Of a stretch of DNA of 64,000 nt, positions 44,701 through 55,169 are shown piece by piece. This stretch comes from Triticum aestivum (taxonomy: Eukaryota; Streptophyta; Magnoliopsida; Poales; Poaceae). Position 1 is the first letter of the stretch. The number at the start of each line of letters is the position of its first letter. The DNA lies in assembly GCF_018294505.1 (NCBI RefSeq), contig NC_057808.1, positions 225,367,684 to 225,431,683 on the forward strand. The letters run 5' to 3'. A program made the translations under genes and the position numbers. A model generated the notes under the pieces. That model worked only from the letters and a program-made list of their open reading frames with translations, had not been told where the DNA came from and searched no databases.

Positions 44701-45693
44701 CTGATATTATATGTGGATGACATATTGCTGATTGGAAATGATATAGAATTTCTGGATAGCATAAAGGGATACTTGAATAAGAGTTTTTCAATGAAAGACC
44801 TCGGTGAAGCTGCTTATATATTGGGCATCAAGATCTATAGAGATAGATCAAGACGCTTAATTGGACTTTCACAAAGCACATACCTTGACAAAGTTTTGAA
44901 GAAGTTCAAAATGGATCAAGCAAAGAAAGGGTTCTTGCCTGTGTTACAAGGTGTGAAGTTGAGTAAGACTCAATGCCCGACCACTGCAGAAGATAGAGAG
45001 AAAATGAAAGATGTTCCCTATGCTTCAGCCATAGGCTCTATCATGTATGCAATGCTGTGTACCAGACCTGATGTGTGCCTTGCTATAAGTCTAGCAGGGA
45101 GGTACCAAAGTAATCCAGGAGTGGATCACTGGACAGCGGTCAAGAACATCCTGAAATACCTGAAAAGGACTAAGGATATGTTTCTCGTTTATGGAGGTGA
45201 CAAAGAGCTCATCGTAAATGGTTACGTTGATGCAAGCTTTGACACTGATCCGGACGATTCTAAATCGCAAACCGGATACGTGTTTACATTGAACGGTGGA
45301 GCTGTCAGTTGGTGCAGTTCTAAACAAAGCGTCGTGGCGGGATCTACGTGTGAAGCGGAGTACATAGCTGCTTCGGAAGCAGCAAATGAAGGAGTCTGGA
45401 TGAAGGAGTTCATATCCGACCTAGGTGTCATACCTAGTGCATCGGGTCCAATGAAAATCTTTTGTGACAATACTGGTGCAATTGCCTTGGCGAAGGAATC
45501 CAGATTTCACAAGAGAACCAAGCACATCAAGAGACGCTTCAATTCCATCCGGGATTTAGTCCAGGTGGGAGACATAGAAATTTGCAAGATACATACGGAT
45601 CTGAATGTTGCAGACCCGTTGACTAAGCCTCTTCCACGAGCAAAACATGATCAGCACCAAGGCTCCATGGGTGTTAGAATCATTACTGTGTAA
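41707..45693 (+). CDS. Angela gag-pol polyprotein (1328 residues, open frame)
   Basis: One frame from ATG to TAA at 45691-45693. Order: gag with UBN2-type core (residues 1-230), basic linker, zinc knuckle at 253-266, protease (WVFDTGS near 300), integrase zinc finger (WHCRLGH at 440-446; CEPW at 472-475), integrase core (IHTDVCGP; LRSDRGGEY; NGVSERRNR), Copia RT (KWIFKKK; QMDVKTAFLNG; YVDDILL near 1005), RNase H (GYVDASFDTD; CEAEYIAA; FCDNTGAIA) and a Leu/Pro/Lys-rich end. Two zinc ligands are lost: the fourth Cys of the knuckle is Tyr266 (codon 42502-42504) and the second Cys of the integrase finger is Trp475 (43129-43131). The usual family residues are Cys, so autonomous movement is doubtful despite the open frame. 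Confidence 0.93.
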   Translation: MARAVVPLNFNAFLEKAKLKDDGSNYTDWVRNLRIILIAAQKNYVLEAPLGARPAADATDDVKNVWQSKADDYSIVQCAMLYGLEPGLQRRFERHGAYEMFQELKLIFQANARIERYEVSNKFYSCKMEENSSVSEHILKMSGYNNHLIQLGVNLPDDSVIDRILQSLPPSYKSFVMNYNMQGMDKTIPELFAMLKAAEVEIKKEHQVLMVNKTTSFKKKGKGKKKGNFKKNSKQVAAQEKKPKSGPKPETKCFYCKQTGHWKRNYPKYLADKKDGKVNKGICDIHVIDVYLTRARSSTWVFDTGSVANICNSKQGLQIKRTLAKDEVTMRVGNGSKVDVIAVGTLPLHLPSGLVLDLNNCYLVPALSMNIISGSCLMRDGYSFKSENNGCSIYMSNIFYGHAPLKSGLFLMNLDSSNTHIHNVEAKRCRVDNDSATYLWHCRLGHIGVKRMKKLHTDGLLEPLDYESLGTCEPWLMGKMTKTPFSGTMERATDLLEIIHTDVCGPMNVEARGGYRYFLTFTDDLSRYGYIYLMKHKSETFEKFKEFQSEVENHRNKKIKFLRSDRGGEYLSYEFGLHLKQCGIVSQLTPPGTPQRNGVSERRNRTLLDMVRSMMSLTDLPLSFWGYALETAAFTLNRAPSKSVETTPYELWFGKKPKLSFLKVWGCDAYVKKLQPDKLEPKSEKCVFIGYPKETVGYTFYHRSEGKTFVAKNGSFLEKEFLSKEVSGRKVELDEVTVPAPLLESSSSQKPVPVTPTPISEEVNDDDHGTSDQVVTEPRRSTRVRSAPEWYGNPVLEVMLLDHDEPTNYEEAMVSPDSAKWLEAMKSEMGSMYENKVWTLVDLPDDRQAIENKWIFKKKTDADGNVTVYKARLVAKGFRQVQGIDYDETFSPVAMLKSVRIMLAIAAFYDYEIWQMDVKTAFLNGFLEEELYMMQPEGFVDPKGANKVCKLQRSIYGLVQASRSWNKRFDSVIKAFGFVQTFGEACIYKKVSGSSVAFLILYVDDILLIGNDIEFLDSIKGYLNKSFSMKDLGEAAYILGIKIYRDRSRRLIGLSQSTYLDKVLKKFKMDQAKKGFLPVLQGVKLSKTQCPTTAEDREKMKDVPYASAIGSIMYAMLCTRPDVCLAISLAGRYQSNPGVDHWTAVKNILKYLKRTKDMFLVYGGDKELIVNGYVDASFDTDPDDSKSQTGYVFTLNGGAVSWCSSKQSVVAGSTCEAEYIAASEAANEGVWMKEFISDLGVIPSASGPMKIFCDNTGAIALAKESRFHKRTKHIKRRFNSIRDLVQVGDIEICKIHTDLNVADPLTKPLPRAKHDQHQGSMGVRIITV

Positions 45694-45712
45694 TCTAGAT
45701 TATTGACTCTAG

Positions 45713-45726
45713 TGCAAGTGGGAGAC
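45713..45726 (+). other. polypurine tract of the Angela-type element
   Basis: AGTGCAAGTGGGAGAC-type sequence ends directly at the 3' LTR; its complement is found at 63059-63074 in the second Angela-type element. Confidence 0.7.
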
Positions 45727-47465
45727 TGAAGGAAATATGCCCTAGAGGCAATAATAAAGTTATTATTTATTTCCTTATATCATGATAAATGTTTATTATT
45801 CATGCTAGAATTGTATTAACCGGAAACGTAATACTTGTGTGAATACATAGACAAACAGAGTGTCACTAGTATGCCTCTACTTGACTAGCTCGTTGATCAA
45901 AGATGGTTATGTTTCCTAGCCATTGACATGGGTTGTCATTTGATTAACGGGATCACATCATTAGGAGAATGATGTGATTGACTTGACCCATTCCGTTAGC
46001 TTAGCACTCGATCGTTTAGTATGTTGCTATTGCTTTCTTCATGACTTATACATGTTCCTATGACTATGAGATTATGCAACTCCCGTTTACCGGAGGAACA
46101 CTTTGTGTGCTACCAAACGTCACAACGTAACTGGGTGATTATAAAGGTGCTCTACAGGTGTCTCCGAAGGTACTTGTTGGGTTGGCGTATTTCGAGATTA
46201 GGATTTGTCACTCCGATTGTCGGAGAGGTATCTCTGGGCCCACTCGGTAATGCACATCACTTAAGCCTTGCAAGCATTGCAACTAATGAGTTAGTTGCGG
46301 GATGATGTATTACGGAACGAGTAAAGAGACTTGCCGGTAACGAGATTGAACTAGGTATTGAGATACCGACGATCGAATCTCGGGCAAGTAACATACCGAT
46401 GACAAAGGGAACAACGTATGTTGTTATGCGGTCTGACCGATAAAGATCTTCGTAGAATATGTGGGAGCCAATATGAGCATCCAGGTTCCGCTATTGGTTA
46501 TTGACCGAAGACGTGTCTCGATCATGTCTACATAGTTCTCGAACCCGTAGGGTCCGCACGCTTAACGTTTCGATGACAGTTATATTATGAGTTTATATGT
46601 TTTGATGTACCGAAGGTTGTTCGGAGTCCCGGATGTGATCACGGACATGACGAGGAGTCTCGAAATGGTCGAGACATGAAGATTGATATATTGGAAGTCT
46701 ATATTTGGATATCGGAAGTGTTCCGGGTGAAATCGGGATTTTACCGGAGTACTGGAGGGGTTACCGGAACCCCCCGGGGGTTAATGGGCCATAGTGGGCC
46801 TTAGTGGAGAAGAGGAGAGGCGGCCAGGGCAAGGGCCGCGCGCCCCTCCCCTCTAGTCTGAATAGGACAAGGAGAGGGGGGCGGCGCCCCCCCTTTCCTT
46901 CTTCTCCTCCACCTCTTTCCCCCTCCACTCCTAATCCAACAAGGAAAAGGGAGGGAGTCCTACTCCCGGTGGGAGTAGGAATCCTCCTGGCGCGCCCTCT
47001 CCTGGCCGGCCGCACCTCCCCCCTTGCTCCTTTATATACGGGGGCAGGAGGGCACCCTAGAGACACAACAATTGATCTTTTGATCTTTTAGCCGTGTGCG
47101 GTGCCCCCTCCACCATAGTCCACCTCGATAATACTGTAGCGGTGCTTAGGCGAAGCCCTGCGTCGGTAGAACATCATCATCGTCACCACGCCGTCGTGCT
47201 GACGAAACTCTCCCTCAACACTCGGCTGGATCGGAGTTCGAGGGACGTCATCGGGCTGAACGTGTGCTGAACTCGGAGGTGCCGTGCGTTCGGTACTTGA
47301 TCGGTCGGATCGTGAAGACGTACGACTACATCAACCGCGTTGTGCTAACGCTTCCGCTTTCGGTCTACGAGGGTACGTGGACAACACTCTCCCCTCTTGT
47401 TGCTATGCATCACCATGATCTTGCGTGTGCGTAGGAAAATTTTGAAATTACTACGTTCCCCAACA
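45727..47465 (+). repeat. 3' LTR of the Angela-type element
   Basis: Matches 38742-40477 with about 25 substitutions and a few one-base length changes in G or C runs. Confidence 0.92.
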
Positions 47466-48615
47466 CTGTTGAGTGCTATTGGAGTTAGGAGTTTGAGAGA
47501 ATATCACCGGAAAAGTTTTGGATATAACATGAATTGTTTCTTCAGAGAACCGGAAGTGTTTCAGATAAAACCGTATAGGTGGAAAAAGTTTCGAGAGGGT
47601 AAATAATTATGTAGAGGGGCTCCGGGATTTACAGGAGCCCCCTGGAATTACTATAGGTATCTGGGCATCCCGAAATAGGCTAGGCCTAGTAGGGGGCAAC
47701 CAGATGGGCTTTAAGGCCCATATAGGTGGCACCCTCCTTTATCCTTGGGCACCAATCCAACTTGGTGTGGCTAGGGTTGGAGGTGTGGGGCCCACCCCTT
47801 GGCCTCCGCCAAAGGGGAGGGAGGCCCCTACTCCAAGTTGCCTCCCTTCCCTCCACCTATATATACCCAAGGGGCACCCCTATCGAGACAGAAATTCTCC
47901 CGCAATCTTGGGCGCCCCTTCTCTCTCTAGTTCTCCAGGAAAATTGTGGGACGCCGTGAGGCTGCTCCTCCCTCCCCTAGTTCTCCGGTGACGCCTAGCT
48001 CTAGACGGCGAAGCGCTACTGTATCGCCGATCTCGTACGTGTGCAATCCGTAGAGAGATTGTGTTTTCGATCTTCATTCGAGGGAGCGTTCGTGGGACGG
48101 TTTGAGGGACTTGAAGAACGAGCTACACCAACTCTTCTTCCGTTGCAACTTGAAGTTGGTAACGATCGGATCTAACCTTTTATGCATCTTCATAAGTCCC
48201 TGGGATCTTGATCCGTATCCCGTTTTTGTTTATGTTTTATACTACATTTCCCAACAATTTGAGCCTCATCCGCCAGGGGTGGCTCAAAAGGAGAATATGG
48301 TGTGGTATATGTTGTGTTCGGGAGGCCTTGGCACTTGCACCCCTTCAGTGAAGATTAACACTCTCAAAGAGTGTGAACTTCGGGATACATCCTCTTGTCC
48401 AACTTGTGGTTCATTCTTTCCACACTGTTTACTTTATGCCGTCCTTGCCTCTTAGCTTGTTGCTCTTGCTTACCTTATTGTTAGCTTGCTTGTCTCACTG
48501 TAGATTGCATATCTAAAAAATTTATTTATCTGCTATCCAAAGTTTGTTAAGAGAATCTTTAAAACCCGTAGTCTCCTATTCACCCCCTCTATCCGAGACC
48601 TCTTTGGTCCTTTAT
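47466..48615 (+). repeat. right part of a split, probably solo, LTR
   Basis: Contains a TATA-like CTATATATACCC near 47865 after a C-rich stretch, and ends CCTATTCACCCCCTCTATCC ... GGTCCTTTA, closely like the end of the element B LTR (55079-55119). No primer site follows, so the internal region is missing. It continues 38160-38741 across the Angela insertion. Confidence 0.5.
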
Positions 48616-49484
48616 GGGGGGGGGGTGGGTTGCTAAAGAAATGGATGGGTTTTTATAGACACTTATTTAAATAACATTTGTTGCAATCGAGTTGAAGATG
48701 AGCTCGATCAGCCAGTTAAGAGTTCATTGATGAAAAATTAGTGGGGGTTTGGGGAGAGGTGTGATACCAACCATCACCACATAGCATGAAAATGTTTACC
48801 AGGTTTCCAGTAGCCTATTGGACAAAGAGGGCAACAAGTACAGTAAAAAAGGGGCAATAAATACTTGAATAAAGATAGACATAAGTTCTCACATTGTAAA
48901 TGCATTTAAAAAAGGTTATATCCATAAATAGATAAGCACAATCATTGAAAATGTCATGTGTAATCAGTAAATTAGTTTTCTTTCGAACAAACCAGTAATT
49001 TTATGGCATGTGGAAACTCTGTATATGCTTTGAGTGCCCTCTTATTCCATTTTTCAACCACTTCACACTTCACAGCACAAACAACGTCACTTTCAGATAC
49101 TTGAGATTTCTCTGAATTTGCAAAAGATAGGATATTGCAATTTGGCCTTTACCTTTTGCCATTTGTTCTTTTGTACCCAACAATGCTGACTTTTGTTTCT
49201 CCAGACAGGAACGGACATGGGAGAAGATTACAAGGTCCTTTTGTTGTTACCGAAAATTGACTATAAGCGTATTTTAACAAGACATGCAATCTGTTGGGTG
49301 CAACTCGGCGACAGGCAAAGAGAGACGTATTCAGTACATCATCTATGATCATCGGTTGCATTTCGTAATAATCCTAATCATGCATTATTGATAGTTTTCA
49401 AGCACAAGCTAACGATGTAAGTATCTTCAGAAATAAATAGCTCGTTGGGGCTGTTATGTATATATAAGAAGAAGAGAAACTATA
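48616..49484. other. intergenic sequence without recognised features
   Basis: Starts with a G-rich run, then AT-rich sequence. No gene or repeat recognised. Confidence 0.4.
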
Positions 49485-49700
49485 CTCCCTCAGTTTCAAA
49501 GTACTTGAAGTTTTAGATTTTTTATAAGTAAAAAATCTTTAAGTTTGACCAAATATATTGAAAAATTACCAACATCTACAACACCAAATTAGTTTCATTA
49601 GATTAACCACAAAGTATATGGTTATATTGTATATAACATATTTTTTATATACATTGTCAAACTTAAAAGAAGTTTGACTCAAGTATTTTGGAACATATTT
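49485..49700. mobile_element. decayed Stowaway-like MITE
   Basis: CTCCCTCAGTTTCAAAGTAC at the left preceded by TA, and a weak complement (CAAGTATTTTGGAAC) at the right. The body has AAACTTTAAGTTTGACCAAA-type words. Confidence 0.6.
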
Positions 49701-50210
49701 GGTGCACACTACATATATTTAGTGCATCAGCAGAATAAAAGTCTGATTAAGCTTTACAAATAGGAATATGAGCTCTATGTTTTTTTAAATGAGCTCTATG
49801 TTACATACTCTTCAAGTAAAAATATTAGATAATAAGGTATTAACAACATAGTATTTTGGGGCATCCATGTTAGTTTATCAAACATCAGGCGTCCAAATCG
49901 GAGACACACACAACTCTAAAATGGGTTGTTATTGAAATTAGCACCAAAGAGTAGTTTCATCTATTAGTGTTACCAGTAGAGCACCAGGATAGCAATACCT
50001 TGCTTGTATGGGATATAGACCAGTCGCTCCCATCAGCATGCACCAGGTTGAAAGCCAAAATGCATGGCCTGGAGATGATACACGACCTTAAATGATCTTG
50101 TTGCTTTGTTCTCCAGAATCTGAACATTTCTCACACCAGCAACATCCGGCTTAAATGCCTAAGCAAACTTCAGCAGTTGACTACGACTGTCCATGGAACA
50201 CGTTCTCCGG
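49701..50210. other. intergenic, nothing recognised
   Basis: AT-rich sequence without convincing frames or repeats. Confidence 0.4.
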
Positions 50211-50545
50211 TGGCAAAAGGCATAAATTTGACTTTAGAACGAAACTATTTCACATACTAAACTGTATTTGAAAGTATTTCACCCAGTTGACCCCTAATAT
50301 GCAGCGCCTGACAGCAGGGCGCTGCACTCTACCGTGCAACGCCTAACACTCAGGCGCCACACCTGTGCAGCGCCCGACAGCTAGGCGCTGCACTACACTG
50401 TGTAACGCCTAGCTGTAAGGAGCTGCACAGTAGAGTGCAGCGCCTACCTGTCAGGCTCTGCACAAAAGGGTCAGCGGTGTGATTTTTTTTCATAAACAGT
50501 TTAGTTTGTGAAATACTTTCGCTCTAAGGTCAAATTTATCAATTT
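50211..50545. mobile_element. fold-back MITE with GC-rich repeated core
   Basis: About 45 bases at each end are inverted copies (ATAAATTTGACTTTAGAACG at 50223 and its near complement ending near 50540). The core has five GCAGCGCC/GGCGCTGC words in both orientations. Class not determined; no clear target duplication. Confidence 0.6.
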
Positions 50546-51470
50546 TGCTTGGCATTGCCTTGCTGAAAGCATCAAACTGCCGGGCTAAAAAGATGTCATC
50601 AGTTCGAGAATCAACAATCATCGTCCGCCTTCCGCCTTGCGTATTCATATGGATCGGAGCTGGTTCCCATCTTGTTAAAATAATTCAAGGTACACGATCA
50701 ATCTACTGAGAAACAAGCAATCCCCCAAGAAGGTTCGGCGATCATATGCTAATCCCAGGGGCATGGGTACTGACGCTCCTCCCATGACACTGCAATACCA
50801 CACCAATCACTTGGGCGTTGTGTGCATGTGCTATTATGTTAGCATATGTTACATCGTTTGTCTAGCCTCACACTATATATGAGACCTAAAATACAAGTGT
50901 CCTATTAGGACACGACATCATACCCTGCCTGCCAAAGTATGACTCCAATCTCAACTGTAACATACCTTGTATACAACATTTGATACAACTTCAACAAACT
51001 CCATCTTGGCGAATATTTTCCGCCACCTTAAATTTGTCCATGAGTCGAACTTCCATGTACATTGGACTTCGAGATTATACCGTGAGTGCCACAGCTACTC
51101 TGAGGCTCCAAGTGACTCCACCATCAACCGTAATCCCTTATTTTCTTCTTCACACTCTACACTTGAGCAAAAATAAGTTCATCTTTACTTTGATTTGCGC
51201 CCCTAACTTTCACGTGTGAACCGAAGTCGTCTTGCCGAACTCCTTCCTTTCTCATTTATCATCTGAATTATCACCTTCTGGTAAAATAATAGGCAGGAAA
51301 ATCGTTCACCAGGTAGTAGGCCTGAGTTGACCCCCAGTCCCCCTCCCCTCGCGTCGCCCTCCCGAGGGCGACTCGAGGGCTCCCTTCCTCCGTCTGCCGC
51401 CACCCCCCTCGAATCTCCCTTCCTCGCCGTTGCCGGAGGCAGTCGCCGGGTCCCTTCTTCAATTTTGTTT
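50546..51470. other. intergenic, GC-rich patch at right
   Basis: 51330-51460 is C-rich with CGAGGG words, possibly transposon-derived. No supported gene. Confidence 0.35.
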
Positions 51471-52690
51471 TCGCAAAGAATTTCTCAATTTTACATATTT
51501 TTAAAATTAGAAAATATTTTCCCTAAATGTCTGTACATTTTTCAATTTTGTGAATATTTTTCAAATTCTTGAATATTTTCTAAAATCACCAACATTCTCC
51601 AAATTCGTGATTGTTTTGAGTGGTGAACATTCTTTCAATTCAAGTATATTTTTTCAAATTCATGAACATTTTATAAAATTCCAATATATTTTTGAAATTT
51701 GCAAATATTTTAGAAATTATCTGGTGTATTAGTTTTCAAATTCACGAAGATTATTGATTTCGCGAGCAATTTTATAAATACATGAATATTATTTCAAATT
51801 CATAAGTATTTTTGTAGTTTTGGAATTTGTACAATGAACTTAATCGTTGAATGGTACAAAGCGATCTTCTTGCTTCAGTTTTCTAGTAGAAGCTGCTGTT
51901 TTTTTAGAATGTCTTTTATAGGGGAATTTCTTAAGGACATACAACGTACAATAGGTTATACAACTTGCTACTACTGGTGGCTAGGAGACCTCCTAATTGG
52001 TGCATTAAGCGCGGGCTAGGATAATTGGCGCTCGCGCACCTGCATTCTGGGCTGGCCCAGTAACATCGCTAGGTTATCGCTCTTCAAAGGGTGGTCTTTG
52101 TTCGCTTGATCACTTTTGACCGGTCGACGGTTTATCCTTCAACTATTGACTTCTGAAAAATAAAGGAAAAACCAATTAAAAATATCAATAAATGGAAAAA
52201 GTTTGTGAATTCAAAGAAGATCATGGATTTGAAAAAATGGAAAATAAAAAAATAGTTCATGAATTTCATAAAAGTTCATGATTTATAAAAAGTTCAAAAA
52301 TTCGAAAAAGATTATGGCGATTCAATAGAAAGTTCACGATTTTGAAAAAATTTCATCAATTTTCAATAGAAAGTTCATGATTTGAAAAAAGTTCATCGAT
52401 TTTCAATAGAAACTTTACGATTTGGAAAAAAATCATGGGTTTTGGGTAAAAGTTAATGGATTTGAAAGAAGTTGTTTTATTTTAAAAAAATCATGAATAT
52501 GAAAAAGTTCATGTGTTTTGAAATAAATTTTGTAAAAGTTGAAAAGAGTTGGTGGATTTGAAAAACATTCATGCATTTGAAAAGAATCAAGGACTCAGAA
52601 AAAGTTCACGAATTTAAGAAAGTATTCATGAATTTAAGAAAATTACATGAATTTTATAAAATGAAAAAAAGATAAAAAGAAAGGTAAAAA
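51471..52690. mobile_element. inverted AT-rich subterminal arrays around a short core
   Basis: 51471-51830 repeats AAATTCATGAACATTTT-like units; 52180-52690 repeats the reverse complement (AAAAGTTCATGAATTTG). The core between contains GGCTGGCCCAG and TTGACCGGTCGACGG. This fits the arms of a fold-back or Mutator/CACTA-like non-autonomous element. Confidence 0.5.
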
Positions 52691-53721
52691 CGAAAAAGAA
52701 GAAAACCGGAGAAACAAAACCGAAAAAAGAAAACCAAAGAGAAAAATGTTGCGTTTTTAGCGTTATATTTGAAGAAGAAAAGAAGTACGAAAACTAGTCA
52801 CAGCAGGATAGTATCCTAGTTGGTTACGCAGTTTATACTAAGTCAAGGGGTGTGGAGTTTGAAGTTCGTCGGGCGCACAATTTTTAAATGTTTGTAGGAA
52901 AGAAATAAAACGTATAAATGAACTGGTCCAGGGTGGAGGGGGTGTGCGCCGGTTGGCGAAATATCCTATAGCCGGTGCTTAAGGCACAAAATATAACCAA
53001 TCAAGGGGTAACCCCTTGCGGGAGCCCTGCAAGGGTCACCTTGGTGGCCTGAGAGCACGCCACTTGTACACTCTTAGCCACTGCCATGTCTCACCTGTTG
53101 TGCGTTGGATATTGTTTTTTATTTTTGGTATGCGTTTTGGGCTTTTAGATGTTTTTTCGAGTTTTTTTTGGTTTTCCCTAGGTTTTGGTGAAACTTTTTT
53201 GAAGAAATTTTTTTGGCCCAAAAAAACACATTTTTTTTCTTTCATGGGAGGCACACATTTTCTTCTCGTGAAGGAACAGATTTGCTGTCACAGTTGTGTC
53301 TCTCGAAAAATAAAAAAAACACGTTTTTTGCTACCACGGGAGTCAGAAATTTGCTTCCACGAGTGTCTCTAAAAAACATGTTTTTTTTTACTTCGAAGGG
53401 AAGCACCGATTTCCTTCTCGTGGCGGCATAAATTTGCTTCCGTGAGAGCTATGCCTCTAGGAAAAGTAAAAAAAAATTCTTTTCTCTTTTTCGTTGCTTT
53501 CACGGGAGGCACAATTGTGCCTCTCGAAAAGGGAAAAGACATTTTTCTTTCTTTCGCAAGAAGCACAAATTTGCTTCTGGTTTGTGCTTCTCGGAAAGAG
53601 AAAAATGTTGAAAAACGAGCTTCTAGCTCATTTTTTCTATTTTTGTTTTTTCTTGATTTTTTGTGAAAAAAATTCGTCGAAACCTGTTAACATGGGATCT
53701 AGTTTCGAAGAACTCGACAGG
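52691..53721. mobile_element. transposon end with degenerate GAGGCAC/GTGCCTC array
   Basis: From 53230 words such as GGGAGGCAC, TTTGCTTC and GTGCCTCTCG recur every 50-80 bases, with T-rich spacers. The array ends AACCTGTTAACATGGGATC, a recurring terminal motif of grass DNA transposons. Element B inserted about 30 bases further on. Confidence 0.4.
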
Positions 53722-54045
53722 TGTAAGGGCATATTTATCCCTAAGATATTTTGGTGATTGATGACAATGCTTTTGCGGACTAATCGTGTGCATTGAGTTT
53801 TTCAGAGATTCATCCTTTGGCACGAGACGATTCCCTCCCCTCGGAGTTTGAAGCGAAGACGGTGTAGTACTTTCGAATTAGTTTGGTGGACTAGTTTCGT
53901 AGGGATCACCGTACTATCAAGAGGAGGTCCGCTTTGGAAAGGCTAGGGTGGAATCATCACGTACACTTCCTTTGCACACCCTCCGAGCCTTTCCGCTTCG
54001 TTGATGAGCTCGTTCCCCTCTCTCAGTGTGCCCTCTCTGGTCCCA

Positions 54046-54333
54046 GCGGTAGTACCGCGGGCCGGAGCGGTAGTACCGCTTGGGTGCTACAAGCGGCAGT
54101 ACCGCTGCACAGCGGTAGTACCGCTGTAGCCCCCAGCCGTACTACCGCTACGGCTTCGTGCTAGTACCGCCTCGATTCGAGGGGTCTTTTTCCGTGTCGG
54201 GTTTTACGGTACTTGTTGCGGCAGTGGGGGGGGGGGGGGGAGTACCGCTCGAGTGCGGTAGTACCGCCCTGACCACCGCGGTAGTACCGCTCTGGGCCCA
54301 GCGGCAGTACCACTGGCCAAGCGGTAGTACCGC
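54046..54333. repeat. palindrome array in the element B LTR
   Basis: GCGGTAGTACCGC occurs about six times (54046, 54067, 54112, 54255, 54278, 54321, each to within a base or two) with further variants in both orientations. The arms GCGGTA and TACCGC are complementary around one base. Repeated LTR palindromes upstream of the TATA box are known for Sireviruses. Confidence 0.85.
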
Positions 54334-54380
54334 TCTCTGCGGGGCTGAAGTGGGGGGTAACGGTTGGATTGCTTCCCCCA

Positions 54381-54390
54381 CTATAAAAGG
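54381..54390 (+). promoter_or_regulatory. TATA box in the element B LTR
   Basis: CTATAAAAGG about 50 bases right of the palindrome array, followed by a C/T-rich leader. Confidence 0.65.
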
Positions 54391-55121
54391 GGGTCTTCTT
54401 CCCCAAAGTTGACTCACCTCTTCCCCCAAAAGCTCCATTGTTGCTCCAAGCTCCATTTTCGCCCGATCTCTCTCCCTAGCCAATCAAACTTGTTGATTTG
54501 CTCGGGATTGGTTGAGAAGGCCCCGATCTACACTTCCACCAAGAGAAATTTGATCCCCCCCACTTATCCCTAGCGGATCTTGTTACTCTTGGGTGTTTGA
54601 GCACCCTAGACGGTTGAGGTCACCGCGGAGGCATAGTCCATTGTGGTGAAGCTTTGTGGTGTCGTTGGGAGCCTCCAATTAAGTTGTGGAGATTGCCCCA
54701 ACCTTGTTTGTAAAGGTCTGGTCGCCGCCTTCAAGGGCACCAATAGTGGAATCACGGCATCTCGCATTGTGTGAGGGCGTGAGGAGAATACGGTGGCCCT
54801 AGTGGCTTCTTGGGGAGCATTGTGCCTCCACACCGCTCCAACGGAGACGTACTTCCCCTCAAAAGGAAGGAACTTCGGTAACACATCCTCGTCTTCACCG
54901 GCTCCACTCTTGGTTATCTCGTCCCTTTACTTTCGCAAGTTTACTCATGTTATATCTCTTATTTGCTTGCGTGCTTGTTGTCATTGCATCATATAGGTTG
55001 CTCACTTAGTTGCATATCTAGACAACCTATTTTGATGCAAAGTTTAATTTGGTAAAGAAAAGCTAAAAATTGTTAGTTGCCTATTCACCCCCCTCTAGTC
55101 AACTATATCGATCCTTTCAAT

Positions 55122-55133
55122 TGGTATCAGAGC
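55122..55133 (+). other. primer-binding site of element B
   Basis: TGGTATCAGAGC two bases after the LTR end, identical to that of element A. Confidence 0.85.
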
Positions 55134-55169
55134 CTCATCTCTTTTTAAGGACTTTACCGTCCGAAGAGT

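Larger units (their letters stand above)
38742..47465 (+). mobile_element. complete Angela-type Copia retrotransposon (8724 bp)
   Basis: Two LTRs of 1736 and 1739 bases differing at roughly 25 sites by eye, a primer site, a 1.2-kb leader, one open gag-pol frame and a polypurine tract. Flanking five-base sequences are TTGTT (38737-38741) and CTGTT (47466-47470), a target duplication with one change. LTR ends are TGAAGGAAATATGCCC and CCAACA, as in the Angela/BARE/WIS group. Structure is complete, but the polyprotein has two substitutions at zinc ligands. Confidence 0.92.
53722..55119 (+). repeat. 5' LTR of element B (1398 bp)
   Basis: Starts TGTAAGGGCATATTTATCCC, ends GATCCTTTCA. Contains the palindrome array (54046-54333) and a TATA box at 54381-54390, followed by a C/T-rich leader. 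Confidence 0.85.

Noticed and set aside
53016..53757. Several Phe/Lys-rich frames in both directions
   Set aside because: Product of T-rich repeat units; no domain and overlapping in all frames.
54046..54333. CRISPR-like array
   Set aside because: Repeats are short palindromes with irregular spacing inside a plant LTR.
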